From assembly GCA_944321435.1 (NCBI GenBank), contig CALULH010000015.1:1-40381 (forward strand): a stretch of 40,381 nt of DNA. The letters run 5' to 3'. Source of the DNA: an uncultured Coriobacteriaceae bacterium. Its GTDB lineage: Bacteria > Actinomycetota > Coriobacteriia > Coriobacteriales > Coriobacteriaceae. The first letter of the stretch is position 1; the number at the start of each line of letters is the position of its first letter. A program made the position numbers and the translations under genes. The notes below the pieces were generated by a model that worked only from the letters and a program-made list of their open reading frames with translations, was not told the origin of the DNA and ran no database searches. This document shows, piece after piece, positions 1 to 8,163 of the stretch.

Positions 1-8
1 ATTCGTAG

Positions 9-608
9 TCCTCGACACCACCTCTGACCTGCGTTTTTCAGAGGCAATCTAACAAGCTCAACCAACGAACCGTCTCCTCGTGGGAGAACGACAAAACGTA
101 CCCCGACGTCCAAAGCCTGCTCATGCTCTCCGAGATTTTCGATGCGACTGTGGACGAGCTCATCAAAGGAGACGTGAACGCCATGACCGAGACCATTGAC
201 CGCGACGTCGCCATCTTCAAGCGCCTGGACGCCGTTATCACCGTGTTTCTCCTGCTTATGGTGGCGGCGCTCGTATGGCTGTCAGTTCAGATGATCGTCT
301 GGGACTGGACGCTTGCGCAGACGCTGCCCACCATCATGCTCGCCTTTGTCCTCTGGGGCATCGCCATGGCAGGCAGCGTTTGGGCCGAGCGGATCAAAAA
401 AGAGCACGACTTGGCAACATACCAAGAAGTCCTGGCGTTCATGAGCAGCAAGGCCGTCGACCGCAACACTGAGCGGGGCCGGCGCGAGCGCCTGATCCCC
501 CGTTGGATGAAAACGATCCGCACCATTGGGTTCATTCTGATCTCCATGGCCGTCGGCGCGTTTCTCGGATGGAACCTTGCGGCATTGGTCGACAACCTGC
601 TGAGCTAA
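9..608 (+). pseudogene. XRE-family HTH regulator with C-terminal membrane segments, 5' end disrupted
   Basis: The frame reads through the second half of an XRE helix-turn-helix (RTVSSWENDKTYPD, then LLMLSEIFDATVDELIKGD), the usual recognition helix and tail of Cro/C1-type repressors. Three hydrophobic stretches follow (about residues 40-60, 65-85 and 135-155 counted from the ATG at 123), so the protein would be a membrane-tethered regulator. The frame has a stop at 6-8 and no ATG, GTG or TTG before the ATG at 123, which lies after the HTH. The first HTH helices are not recognisable in this frame. The gene therefore looks frame-shifted or deleted near its 5' end, or is cut by the window edge together with a sequence error. 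Function of the membrane part is unknown. Confidence 0.55.
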
Positions 609-641
609 GGCGACAAGAGCATCCAGCAAGAAGACGAGAAA

Positions 642-671
642 GGCGGGCACCGGCGCATACCGGTGCCCGCC
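642..671. terminator. Bidirectional-type hairpin between convergent genes
   Basis: A perfect 12-bp stem (GGCGGGCACCGG / CCGGTGCCCGCC) with a 6-nt loop follows the XRE gene. On the minus strand it is followed by TTTCTC, on the plus strand there is no T run. It probably ends transcription coming from asd and perhaps from the XRE gene. Confidence 0.6.
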
Positions 672-711
672 CGAATATGCCACGGCCCAAGGGGCTCGCA
701 GCCTTTATTAC

Positions 712-752
712 GCCAAAGCACCCTCCGCCATATGCGCGGAGGGCGCTTTGGC
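712..752 (-). terminator. Long hairpin directly after asd
   Basis: A 17-bp stem with one mismatch (GCCAAAGC-A-CCCTCCGC against GCGGAGGG-C-GCTTTGGC) with a 7-nt loop starts 1-2 bp after the asd stop codon. No clean T run follows, so it may stabilise the 3' end or act together with the hairpin at 642-671. Confidence 0.55.
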
Positions 753-753
753 G

Positions 754-1800
754 CTACAGCTCGAAATCCTGACCGATAAGCGCCTGGGCGATCTGGACGG
801 CGTTGGTTGCCGCCCCCTTGCGGATCTGGTCGCCGCAGCACCACAGGCTGATCGCGTTCACGTTGTCGGGCGCCGACAGGTCGCGGCGCACGCGGCCCAC
901 GAAAACCAGGTCCTGATCGGTAGTGTCCAGCGGCATGGGGTAACGGTCGCACGCGTCATCGGCATCCAGGTAGTCGACCAGCTTGATACCGGGCGCGGCG
1001 GCGAGGATGGCCTTGGCCTCGTCCGTCCGAATCGGGCGCTCGAACTCAAGCGTCATGCTCTCGGAATGGCTGCGCGCCACGGGTACGCGGACGCACGTGC
1101 AGTTCACGCGCAGGCCGGGCAAGTGCATGATCTTGCGGCCCTCGTTCTGCATCTTCATTTCCTCGGAGGTGTAGCCCTCCTCGTTGAAACCGCCGATCTG
1201 CGGGATCAGGTTGTAGGCGAGCTGCGCGGCAAAGGCGCGCGGCTCAGGCACCGGGGCTCCGTCCGCCAGCGCGCGCATCTGGTCCTCAAGCTCGCGCATG
1301 CCCGGCACGCCGGCACCGGAAGCTGCCTGGTAGGTGGAGACGATCATGCGCTTGAGGCCCGCCGCCTTGTGCAGCGGCCAAGCGGCAACAAGACCGATGA
1401 TGGTGGCGCAGTTGGGGTTGGCGATGATGCCGCGCCCGCTGGTCTTTATATCGTCCGCGTTGATCTCGGGCACCACCAGCGGCACGTCCTCGTCCAGACG
1501 GAACGCATGGGAGTTGTCGATGAAGACGGCGCCCGCCGCCTCGATGGCCGGCTGCATAGCGCGCGCAACGTCATCCTCGGCCGCGCCCAGCACGATGTCC
1601 ATACCGGTAAACGCCTCGGGCGTGGCCTCGCGGATAACCACCCGCTCGCCCTTGAACGTGACCGTCTTGCCCGCGCTGCGCGTGCTGGCCAGCGGGACCA
1701 GCTTGTTCACCGGAAAGTCGCGCTCCTCAAGGCAGGTGAGCATCTGCGAGCCCACGGCCCCCGTAGCACCCAAAATGGCAACGTTGTACGTCTTTGACAT
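754..1800 (-). CDS. asd: Aspartate-semialdehyde dehydrogenase
   Basis: Reduces L-aspartyl phosphate to aspartate semialdehyde with NADPH, the second step shared by lysine/diaminopimelate, methionine and threonine synthesis; cytosolic. The 348-residue product has the N-terminal Rossmann motif GATGAVGSQ (residues 11-19), the catalytic cysteine in NPNCAT (Cys131) and the downstream STYQAASGAG stretch typical of the family; length is normal. The ATG start is preceded by AAAGGGG at a good distance. It lies downstream of lysC on the same strand, 323 bp away, but that gap holds two large palindromes, so joint transcription is not certain. Its pathway partner genes thrC and thrB are on the opposite strand further on. 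Confidence 0.97.
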   Translation of the reverse strand: MSKTYNVAILGATGAVGSQMLTCLEERDFPVNKLVPLASTRSAGKTVTFKGERVVIREATPEAFTGMDIVLGAAEDDVARAMQPAIEAAGAVFIDNSHAFRLDEDVPLVVPEINADDIKTSGRGIIANPNCATIIGLVAAWPLHKAAGLKRMIVSTYQAASGAGVPGMRELEDQMRALADGAPVPEPRAFAAQLAYNLIPQIGGFNEEGYTSEEMKMQNEGRKIMHLPGLRVNCTCVRVPVARSHSESMTLEFERPIRTDEAKAILAAAPGIKLVDYLDADDACDRYPMPLDTTDQDLVFVGRVRRDLSAPDNVNAISLWCCGDQIRKGAATNAVQIAQALIGQDFEL

Positions 1801-1822
1801 GGCAGTGCCCCTTTCAACGCCC

Positions 1823-1935
1823 GCGCCGGGGGGATGGTCTCCCTCCGGCTCAGCTTCGCTCGCTTCTTTTCGCGGGCTTGCGCCCTGCGAAAAGCCTCGC
1901 TCAGAAATCGCCGGAAGGAGACCATCCCCCGGCGC
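1823..1935. repeat. Nested palindrome 1 in the asd-lysC gap
   Basis: Outer arms of about 25 bp (1823-1848 and 1911-1935) pair with one bulge and one mismatch; both contain GATGGTCTCC or its complement. Inside lies a second stem, CTTTTCGC-GGGC against GCCC-T-GCGAAAAG (about 1865-1894). The same two-level design recurs at 1985-2113. It may be a transcription terminator for lysC, but it is much larger than terminators usually are. Confidence 0.6.
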
Positions 1936-1984
1936 TACCGCCCCTAGCCAAAACTCCGACGTCCCCGCGTTTCGATAAGAACGA

Positions 1985-2113
1985 CCTCGGGCGGGTTCCG
2001 GCTTTCTCTCCCCGCGATTTGGAACCGAATCTTTTTCGCCGGGCGCAGCCCGCGAAAAAGATTGCGGGGCGATTATGAGCGGGGAGGGAAAGCCGGAATC
2101 CGCCCCGCCCGGA
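1985..2113. repeat. Nested palindrome 2 just after lysC
   Basis: Outer arms (about 1985-2014 and 2079-2113) pair through TTCCGGCTTTCTCTCCCCGC against its near-complement. The inner stem AATCTTTTTCGC-C-GGGC / GCCCGCGAAAAAGATT (2028-2062) is perfect except for one bulged C and has a 3-nt loop. It begins 11 bp after the lysC stop codon. Its inner stem resembles that of the neighbouring palindrome, so the two are probably members of one family. Confidence 0.6.
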
Positions 2114-2123
2114 TCTTATCGCC

Positions 2124-3485
2124 CTAAACGCAGTCTATGTGGCCGCCCTTGTTCAGGAATGCCTGGTAGATCACCTTGATAGCGCGCTCGAACTCGTCGG
2201 ACTTCACACCGGCGATGATGTTGATCTCGTCCGACCCCTGGGCGATCATGCGGATGTTGACGCCCGCCTGGCCGAGCGCGCCGAACAAGTGGCCCGAGAT
2301 GCCCGGACGGCTGGCCATGTTGCGGCCGACCGTGGCAACCAGCGCCAGGTCCTCGATAACCTCGATGTTGTCCGGCTTGAGCTCGCTTTTGATGTCGGCG
2401 ACGATGGAGTAGAGCACGTCTTTGATGTCCTGCTTTTGGCAGACGACGGCGCACGAGTCGATGCCCGTGGGAATATGCTCAATGCTCACATGGTAGCGCT
2501 CAAAGATGGTAAGCACGCGGCGGAGGAACCCGACCTCGGTGGACATGTGGTTCTTGACCACGCGCACGCCCACGAAGTCGCGCTTACCGGTGATGCCGGT
2601 GATGATAGGCTCCGGCTCGCCCTCGTGCTCGGCACGCTCGGAGATGATGGTTCCCGGATCCTCCGGGCGGTTGGTGTTCTTGATGACGATGGGGATGCCT
2701 GCGTCCCTGATGGGGAAGATGGCGTCCTCGTGCAACACGCTGGCGCCCATGTAGGAAAGCTCGCGCAGCTCGGTGTAGGTGATGCGGCGGATAACCTCGG
2801 CCGTGGGCACAATGCGCGGGTCGACCGCGTAGAAGCCCGAGACGTCCGTCCAGTTCTCGTAGACGTCGGCGGAGAGGCACTTGGCCAGGATGGAGCCCGA
2901 GATGTCGCCGCCGCCGCGGTCCAGCAGCTTGACGCGGCCGTCGCGCGTGGCGCCGTAGAAGCCGGGCATGACCACGCGGAGCTTCTCGCCCGGCACGCTC
3001 TTCTCGGCCAGCACGCGCTTGAGCTGATCGGCCGTGCGATCAAGATCCAGCTCGCCGTCCTGATGGAACGCCACGACGTCGGCGGCGTCCACAAAAGTGA
3101 AGCCCAGGTACTCGGCCATGAGCTGGGCGGTGAAGTACTCGCCGCGGCTGACGATGTACTCCTGGCTGCACGATCCCGTCTTGACCTCGCGCACAAAGGC
3201 CGCGAACTTCTCGCCCATGGGGTAGTTGAGCTTGAGCTCCGCGGCGATGGAGAAGAAGCGCTCGCCAATGCTGTCGAGCAGGTCGTCGCAGGACACGTGG
3301 TAGGACAGGTGCGCGTCCACCAGGTAGAGCAGGTCGGTGACCTTGCTGTCGCGGCTAAAGCGACGGCCGGACGCGGACACCACCACGAACTGTCGCGAGG
3401 GGTCGGCCTCCACGATGGACTTCACCTTGCGGAACTGCTCGGCATCCGCCACCGAGGAGCCGCCGAATTTGGTGATCTTGATCAC
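2124..3485 (-). CDS. lysC: Aspartate kinase
   Basis: Phosphorylates L-aspartate with ATP, the first step of the aspartate amino acid family; cytosolic. The 453-residue protein starts MIKITKFGGSS, with the KFGGSS nucleotide-binding motif at residues 6-11. The amino acid kinase domain runs to about residue 290, and the last 150 residues look like tandem ACT domains that bind feedback effectors. Length matches single-function aspartokinases of the LysC/AKIII type (about 450) and there is no homoserine dehydrogenase fusion. The start codon is GTG, preceded by GGAGA. A promoter with an extended -10 lies about 100 bp upstream. I saw no lysine riboswitch or lysine-rich leader peptide ahead of it. 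No homoserine dehydrogenase gene is in the window. Confidence 0.96.
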   Translation of the reverse strand: MIKITKFGGSSVADAEQFRKVKSIVEADPSRQFVVVSASGRRFSRDSKVTDLLYLVDAHLSYHVSCDDLLDSIGERFFSIAAELKLNYPMGEKFAAFVREVKTGSCSQEYIVSRGEYFTAQLMAEYLGFTFVDAADVVAFHQDGELDLDRTADQLKRVLAEKSVPGEKLRVVMPGFYGATRDGRVKLLDRGGGDISGSILAKCLSADVYENWTDVSGFYAVDPRIVPTAEVIRRITYTELRELSYMGASVLHEDAIFPIRDAGIPIVIKNTNRPEDPGTIISERAEHEGEPEPIITGITGKRDFVGVRVVKNHMSTEVGFLRRVLTIFERYHVSIEHIPTGIDSCAVVCQKQDIKDVLYSIVADIKSELKPDNIEVIEDLALVATVGRNMASRPGISGHLFGALGQAGVNIRMIAQGSDEINIIAGVKSDEFERAIKVIYQAFLNKGGHIDCV

Positions 3486-3589
3486 GGGCTCTCCGTTCTT
3501 TTCAGGCCGCGCGGCTAAGCCGTCGCAGGCGCTCCGGACGCGGCGCGACCTGCTTTTTTGGCAGGAGAACGCATCGCGCGCGAACTGTA

Positions 3590-3618
3590 TTTATAGCATA
3601 CGCGCTCGCAGGGGCAAA
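3590..3618 (-). promoter_or_regulatory. lysC promoter, extended -10
   Basis: Read on the minus strand, TTTGCC (3613-3618) and TGC-TATAAA (TATAAA at 3590-3595) are 17 bp apart. The TGC before the hexamer makes an extended -10. The predicted leader is about 95 nt and contains a small CCTGC/GCAGG hairpin with an A-rich loop. Confidence 0.5.
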
Positions 3619-3760
3619 AAGCTTTCAGCCTGCGTCTATATATGTTTCTGTCATGTGTCCAAGGCAGGCAGATGCCACTCGAACAACCAGAGGCGCCGCG
3701 GCGGAGGCCACACCGCGAACGGATGGCGCGTGAGAAGCGCCCCGTGTGGCGCATGATCTG

Positions 3761-3990
3761 CACCAAATGAAAGGGTTTTCTACTTGAGCCAACCCCTGGG
3801 GACAAAATAGACCTTTTTTCTGATTCTTGCGCGCCTAGACCGCGCTGAGATGGAGCCGCCGCCGAGCGAATCCTGCGGATACGTTGCCAGAGCCGCCGTA
3901 AAGCCCGATCTGACACCCATGGCAATCAGAAAAAAGGTTGATTTCGTCCCCTCACGTAAGGAGAAGCAGAAAAACGTTCCATTTCGTCCC
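3761..3990. repeat. Quasi-palindromic four-motif element, copy A
   Basis: This gap between the divergent lysC and thrC genes holds four copies of one motif, roughly ATCAGAAAAAAGGTCG followed by ATTTCGTCCC. Two copies on the left are inverted (3761-3782, weaker; 3798-3826) and two on the right are direct (3924-3951; 3965-3990). Copies within each arm are about 40 bp apart. The centre holds CTGCGGATACGTTGCCAG (3873-3890), an imperfect palindrome. The same layout recurs at 15860-16091, so this is a dispersed intergenic repeat. The arms could pair into a long stepped hairpin. No open reading frame of note lies inside. Confidence 0.7.
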
Positions 3991-4112
3991 AAACATGGTT
4001 CGCAGGCCCTACCAAACGAGCTGGTATCATGAGGAGCACCGCCCGCGCGGGCCCGCTTCCGCGACCTGCCCGCCGCGCCATACGAACCGCAGCATCCCTG
4101 CTAGGAGCCGCC

Positions 4113-5633
4113 ATGAACGCCTACCACAGCACCCGCAGCCCGGAGCCCCTCCGCCCCTCCAAAGACGCCATCCGCACCGGTTTGGCAGCCGACGGCGGGC
4201 TGTTTGTTTCCGATTGGTTAGAGAACCTTGAAATTGATCTGGGGAATCTGGCGCAGATGAGCTACGCCGAGATCGCGCAGCTGGTGCTGGGGGCGCTCCT
4301 GCCCGATTTTGCGCCCGAGGAAGTGGCCGCGTGCGTTGAGCGTGCCTACGGAGGCACCTTCAGCAGCCCGGAGGTCACGCCCGCAGTACCCGTGGGCGAC
4401 AACTGGGTGCTGGAGCTTTTCCATGGCCCCACCTGCGCTTTCAAGGACGTGGCGCTGCAGATGCTGCCTCAGCTCATGGCGTGCTCGGCCAACGCGTCCG
4501 CACGCGACGGCGCGGCCGAGAAGATCATGATCGTCACCGCCACCAGCGGCGACACGGGCAAGGCGGCACTGGCCGGCTTTGCCGACAAGCCCGGTTGCGG
4601 CATCACCGTGTTCTACCCCGAGGGCAAGGTCAGCGCCGTGCAGCAGCTGCAGATGACCACCCAGGCGGGCTCCAACGTGTCCGTGTGCGCCGTGCGCGGC
4701 AACTTCGACGACGCGCAGAGCGCCGTCAAGCGCACCTTTGGCAACCGCGACCTGGCCGCGCGCCTGGCCGAGAAGGGCGTGGTGCTCTCCAGCGCCAACT
4801 CCATCAACGTCGGCCGCCTGGTGCCGCAGGTGGTGTACTACTTCGCCGCGTACGCGCAGATGCTGCGCGCTGGTGCCGTGAGCGCCGGCGACCCGGTTGA
4901 GTTCTGCGTGCCCACGGGCAACTTCGGCGACGTACTGGCAGGCTACTACGCAAAGTGCATGGGCCTGCCGGTGGCTCGCCTCATCGTTGCCAGCAACCGC
5001 AACAACGTGCTCAGCGACTTTCTCGCCACGGGCGTCTACGACCGCAACCGCCCGTTCTTCACCACTATCTCGCCCTCTATGGACATCCTCATCTCCAGCA
5101 ACCTGGAGCGCATGCTGTACTACGCAAGCGGCAAGGACTGCGCGCTCATAGCCCGTCTCATGAACGATCTTGCCGCCACCGGCCGCTATGAGGTGCCCGC
5201 CGAGGTCAAAGCCGCGCTGGACGAGACCTTTGCCTGCGCATGGGCGTCCGACGACGAACAGCGCGCCGCCATCAAGTCCTGCTGGGACGAGCACGGTTAT
5301 CTGCTCGACCCGCACACCGCCTGCGCTTGGGACGCGCTGGGCAAGGTCCCGGAGCTGCCGGGCGTGCCGCGCGTGGTGCTTGCGACTGCCGATCCCTACA
5401 AGTTCCCCGAAGCCGTATGCACAGCCCTGGGCATCGAGGTGGAGGCCGAGAAGCGCGCCGACGGCACCCTGCGCGAACCGGGCTTTGCCGCCATGGACGC
5501 ACTAGAGGCCGCGACGGGCGTGACCGCCCCCGCCCAGCTGCGAGGGCTGGAAACGGCCGCCGTGCGCTTTGACGACGTTGTCGACCCCGACGGCATCGGC
5601 GCGTACGTGGAAGGCGCGGCCGAGAAGCTCTAG
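4113..5633 (+). CDS. thrC: Threonine synthase
   Basis: Converts O-phosphohomoserine to L-threonine with pyridoxal phosphate; last step of threonine synthesis, cytosolic. The product has 506 residues, the size of the longer bacterial ThrC class. The PLP lysine is in GPTCAFKDVALQM (Lys111), and ATSGDTGKAAL supplies the phosphate loop. An upstream in-frame ATG at 4029 exists, but the ATG at 4113 has AGGAG at the right distance and the family N-terminus (RSPEPLRPSKDAIRTGLA) begins just after it, so I chose 4113. TATCAT at 4025-4030 could be its -10 box, without a clear -35. The next gene, thrB, is 465 bp downstream; the gap holds the repeat array. Confidence 0.96.
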   Translation: MNAYHSTRSPEPLRPSKDAIRTGLAADGGLFVSDWLENLEIDLGNLAQMSYAEIAQLVLGALLPDFAPEEVAACVERAYGGTFSSPEVTPAVPVGDNWVLELFHGPTCAFKDVALQMLPQLMACSANASARDGAAEKIMIVTATSGDTGKAALAGFADKPGCGITVFYPEGKVSAVQQLQMTTQAGSNVSVCAVRGNFDDAQSAVKRTFGNRDLAARLAEKGVVLSSANSINVGRLVPQVVYYFAAYAQMLRAGAVSAGDPVEFCVPTGNFGDVLAGYYAKCMGLPVARLIVASNRNNVLSDFLATGVYDRNRPFFTTISPSMDILISSNLERMLYYASGKDCALIARLMNDLAATGRYEVPAEVKAALDETFACAWASDDEQRAAIKSCWDEHGYLLDPHTACAWDALGKVPELPGVPRVVLATADPYKFPEAVCTALGIEVEAEKRADGTLREPGFAAMDALEAATGVTAPAQLRGLETAAVRFDDVVDPDGIGAYVEGAAEKL

Positions 5634-5641
5634 GCGCGTCG

Positions 5642-5896
5642 TTCGGCGTGGCCGGCCCTCCTTCGGTGTGGCCGGTCTTCCATTTGACGTGGCCGGCTGT
5701 CCGTTTGGTGTGGCCCTTTGCTGTTTGGTGTGGTTGACTTTCCGTTTGGTGTGGTTGACTATGCGCTTGGTGTGGCCGAGAAGGACAAAGCCCCAGGAAA
5801 GCAAGGCCAGGGGCGCTTCTCGCCCACACCAAACGGAAACCAGGGCACACCAAACAGAACGAGAAGCACACCAAGCAAGACGAGGGACACGCCGAA
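5642..5896. repeat. Array of seven direct and four inverted 20-21 bp repeats
   Basis: The core TTYGGYGTGG recurs at 5642, 5662, 5683, 5704, 5724, 5745 and 5766 (steps of 20-21 bp). After a 48-bp centre the complement appears at 5824, 5845, 5866 and 5887 (steps of 21 bp). The outermost unit of each arm is TTCGGCGTG and the inner ones TTTGGTGTG, so the array is symmetric. The centre has CCGAGAAGG facing CGCTTCTCGCC. Mixed 20- and 21-bp steps break any reading frame, so it is not coding. A period of two helical turns places every core on the same face of the DNA. The remaining 200 bp up to thrB hold a possible TTGACC -35 at 5996 and nothing else clear. Confidence 0.8.
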
Positions 5897-6098
5897 CGAA
5901 ACGCAAGGTGTACCCTCGTGGTGCAAGCGGAGACGGCACGTACGCCAAAAAGCCAGCAAGGGGCGGAACGCGCCGCAAAATCGGCGGGAACGGACTTGAC
6001 CGGCGCCGCAAAACAAAACCACAAGCAACAGGCTTGCTCAGCGCCGTCGCATCCTCAGGGAGCAGTGGCGGCGCATAACGCGAAAGGACTTGACTGCT

Positions 6099-7025
6099 AT
6101 GCCCCGCATCACGGTTCCGGCCACCTCGGCCAATATCGGCGTCGGGTTTGACTGCCTGGGCCTTGCCCTCACGCTGTACGCCCACTTTGACGTGGAGCGC
6201 GCCGACGCGCTTGAGATCACCGGCTGCGACGAGCGCTACGCCGGGCCGGACAACCTGTTCTACGTGAGCATGTGCCACGCGCTGCGCGCCTGGGGCATGG
6301 CCCCCTTCCCCATCCGCCTGCACATTGAGACCGACGTGCCCCTGGCCCGCGGACTCGGCTCCAGCTCGACGCTGGTGGTGGGCGGCATCTACGCCGCCGC
6401 CGCGCTGACTGGGCGCGAGCTCGACCGCAACGAGGCCGTGGCGCTCGCATGCCGCATGGAGGGCCATCCGGACAACGTGGCCCCGGCCATCTGCGGCGGC
6501 CTGGTGTGCTCGTTCACCCCGGCGGGTGTGGCGCCCGAGGGCTGCGACAACGAGCTGGAGCCCGAGGAGCCGCGCTGCGTGTGCTACGACGTGGATCCCA
6601 GCCTGCGCTTTGTCTGCGTGGTGCCCCCGTACGAGGTCAAGACCACCGAGGCGCGCCGCGTCGTGCCGCGAACCATTGCCCTGGGCGACGCCGTATGGCA
6701 GATGGGCCGCATTGCCGGCGTGACCCGCGCGCTGGAAACGGGCGATATGGATCTCTTGGCCGCCGCCAATGACGACCGCCTGCACGAGCCGTACCGCCGC
6801 GCGCTCATCCCCGACTACGACGCCGTGCGCGCCTGCGTTCTGGACGCCGGTGCCTCCACGCTGTGGATATCGGGCAGCGGCAGCACCATGGCAGCCGTGG
6901 TGCGCGAGAAGAACACCGACTTCTGCCCCATCTCCAAGGGCGTGGCCGACGCCCTGCGGCGTCAGTTCCCCGGCTTCAAGGTGCACATTCTGTCCTGCAA
7001 CACCACCGGCGCCCGCGTAGAGTAG
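6099..7025 (+). CDS. thrB: Homoserine kinase
   Basis: Phosphorylates L-homoserine to O-phosphohomoserine, the substrate of the thrC product; cytosolic GHMP-family kinase. The 308-residue product has the N-terminal ITVPATSANIGVGFD signature and the ATP loop PLARGLGSSST (residues 81-91); length is typical. I chose the ATG at 6099 because AAAGGA lies 10 bp ahead; the TTG at 6090 is too close to that site. It is followed after 8 bp by the amidotransferase gene, whose ribosome site begins at the thrB stop, so these two are cotranscribed. It is separated from thrC by a long repeat array. Confidence 0.95.
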   Translation: MPRITVPATSANIGVGFDCLGLALTLYAHFDVERADALEITGCDERYAGPDNLFYVSMCHALRAWGMAPFPIRLHIETDVPLARGLGSSSTLVVGGIYAAAALTGRELDRNEAVALACRMEGHPDNVAPAICGGLVCSFTPAGVAPEGCDNELEPEEPRCVCYDVDPSLRFVCVVPPYEVKTTEARRVVPRTIALGDAVWQMGRIAGVTRALETGDMDLLAAANDDRLHEPYRRALIPDYDAVRACVLDAGASTLWISGSGSTMAAVVREKNTDFCPISKGVADALRRQFPGFKVHILSCNTTGARVE

Positions 7026-7033
7026 GAGCAGCC

Positions 7034-8137
7034 ATGACGCCATCCCCCACGGCGCAGACGCGCCCCGTGATCCTCATCCCGCCGACGCACGTCCCCGCCG
7101 ACGCGGACATTCGCCTGGCGCAAAACTACGCCGACGCCGTGGTCCGCGCGGGCGGTACGCCGGTAATCCTGCCGCTCACGGCAGACGAGAGCGTATACGA
7201 GACGCTCTTTCCCCTGGCAGACGGCGTGCTGTTGACCGGAGGGCATGACGTGGATCCGGCGCTCTACGGACACACCGCGCCGGATACGGCGGGCGAGAAG
7301 AGCGGGCACGCGGGCCCCGACCCCTCCCCCAAGACGGCGGAGAGGGCTTTCCCTGTGGGCGAGAAGAACGCTGACGGCGGCGCGGACGGCTGCCCCGGCG
7401 CGAGCAACGCAGCTGCCGGCGATGAGCCCGGCCCAGCCACCGCTAGCAAGAGCGCGCAGCGCCTGGGCGCCTCCGGCGACGTCACGCCGCTGCGCGACGC
7501 GGTGGAGTACGCGCTTCTCGACTACGCCTTTGGCCATAACCTGCCCGTCTACGGCATTTGCCGCGGCATCCAGATCCTGAACGTGTACCTGGGCGGCACG
7601 CTCTGGTACGACCTGCCGACGCGCTACGAGCCCACCTGGCCCGCCTGGGCACAGGAGGAGCTTGCCAACGAGGATACCGCTGACAATGCGGCCCCCTGCG
7701 GAACGCCCCAAGGTGACGACGGACCGCAAGAGAAGCATGCCGCATCGGGCTCCGCAGGCAGCCACGCGGCCGAGCCCTGCGCGCTTCTCGCCCACAACCT
7801 GCACAAGCCCAACGGCGACTACGACGGCGACTCCTACGCGCACGACGTGCGCTTTGCCGCCGTGTCGCGCTTGGCCGCGGTTTTCGGCTGTCGCCGCATG
7901 CCCGTGAACAGCCTGCACCACCAGGCGCTCGGCATCGTGGCGCCCGATCTTGCCGTGACGGCGGTGTCGCCCGACGGCGTTATCGAGGCTGTGGAGCACC
8001 GCGACCGGCCTAACGTCATGGCCGTGCAGTGGCACCCCGAGTATTTTGCCTGCGCGGACGAGAAGGACGACGGCCGCATGGGCCGTTTCTTCTCGGCGCT
8101 GGTTGCCGACGCGCAGGCCTTCAAGACTGCACGCTAG
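7034..8137 (+). CDS. Class I glutamine amidotransferase / gamma-glutamyl hydrolase (peptidase C26, PuuD-like)
   Basis: A member of the C26 family, which cleaves gamma-glutamyl bonds, for example of gamma-glutamyl-GABA. The catalytic triad is visible: nucleophile Cys176 in VYGICRGIQ, and His334 and Glu336 in QWHPEYF. GVLLTGGHDVDP near residue 70 is the usual oxyanion strand. The protein has 367 residues where PuuD-type enzymes have about 250; the excess is two low-complexity insertions, about residues 84-148 and 205-250, rich in Ala, Gly, Asp and Pro. The start has TAGGAG overlapping the thrB stop. Its place behind thrB suggests a link to amino acid metabolism, but the substrate cannot be told from sequence. 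Confidence 0.85.
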   Translation: MTPSPTAQTRPVILIPPTHVPADADIRLAQNYADAVVRAGGTPVILPLTADESVYETLFPLADGVLLTGGHDVDPALYGHTAPDTAGEKSGHAGPDPSPKTAERAFPVGEKNADGGADGCPGASNAAAGDEPGPATASKSAQRLGASGDVTPLRDAVEYALLDYAFGHNLPVYGICRGIQILNVYLGGTLWYDLPTRYEPTWPAWAQEELANEDTADNAAPCGTPQGDDGPQEKHAASGSAGSHAAEPCALLAHNLHKPNGDYDGDSYAHDVRFAAVSRLAAVFGCRRMPVNSLHHQALGIVAPDLAVTAVSPDGVIEAVEHRDRPNVMAVQWHPEYFACADEKDDGRMGRFFSALVADAQAFKTAR

Positions 8138-8163
8138 CGCACGGGGATACGGCGTGATGCGGA

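Noticed and set aside
748..1797. Long open frames opposite asd, lysC, thrC, phosphoketolase and aga
   Set aside because: They are exact antisense shadows caused by high G+C third positions, have His/Arg/Val-rich products with no family likeness, and lack ribosome sites.
3515..3574. A possible short leader peptide with two Lys codons (MRSPAKKAGRAASG...) ahead of lysC
   Set aside because: It has no ribosome site, only two adjacent Lys codons, and no terminator follows it.
3486..4112. Lysine riboswitch or threonine leader in the lysC-thrC gap
   Set aside because: I could not find the conserved L-box segments, nor a frame rich in Thr/Ile codons. The gap is largely filled by the palindromic element.
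5642..5896. The repeat array as a CRISPR array or a coding repeat
   Set aside because: The repeated core is only 10 bp with 10-11 bp of partly conserved sequence between, and it is inverted halfway, unlike CRISPR. Mixed 20- and 21-bp steps break every reading frame.
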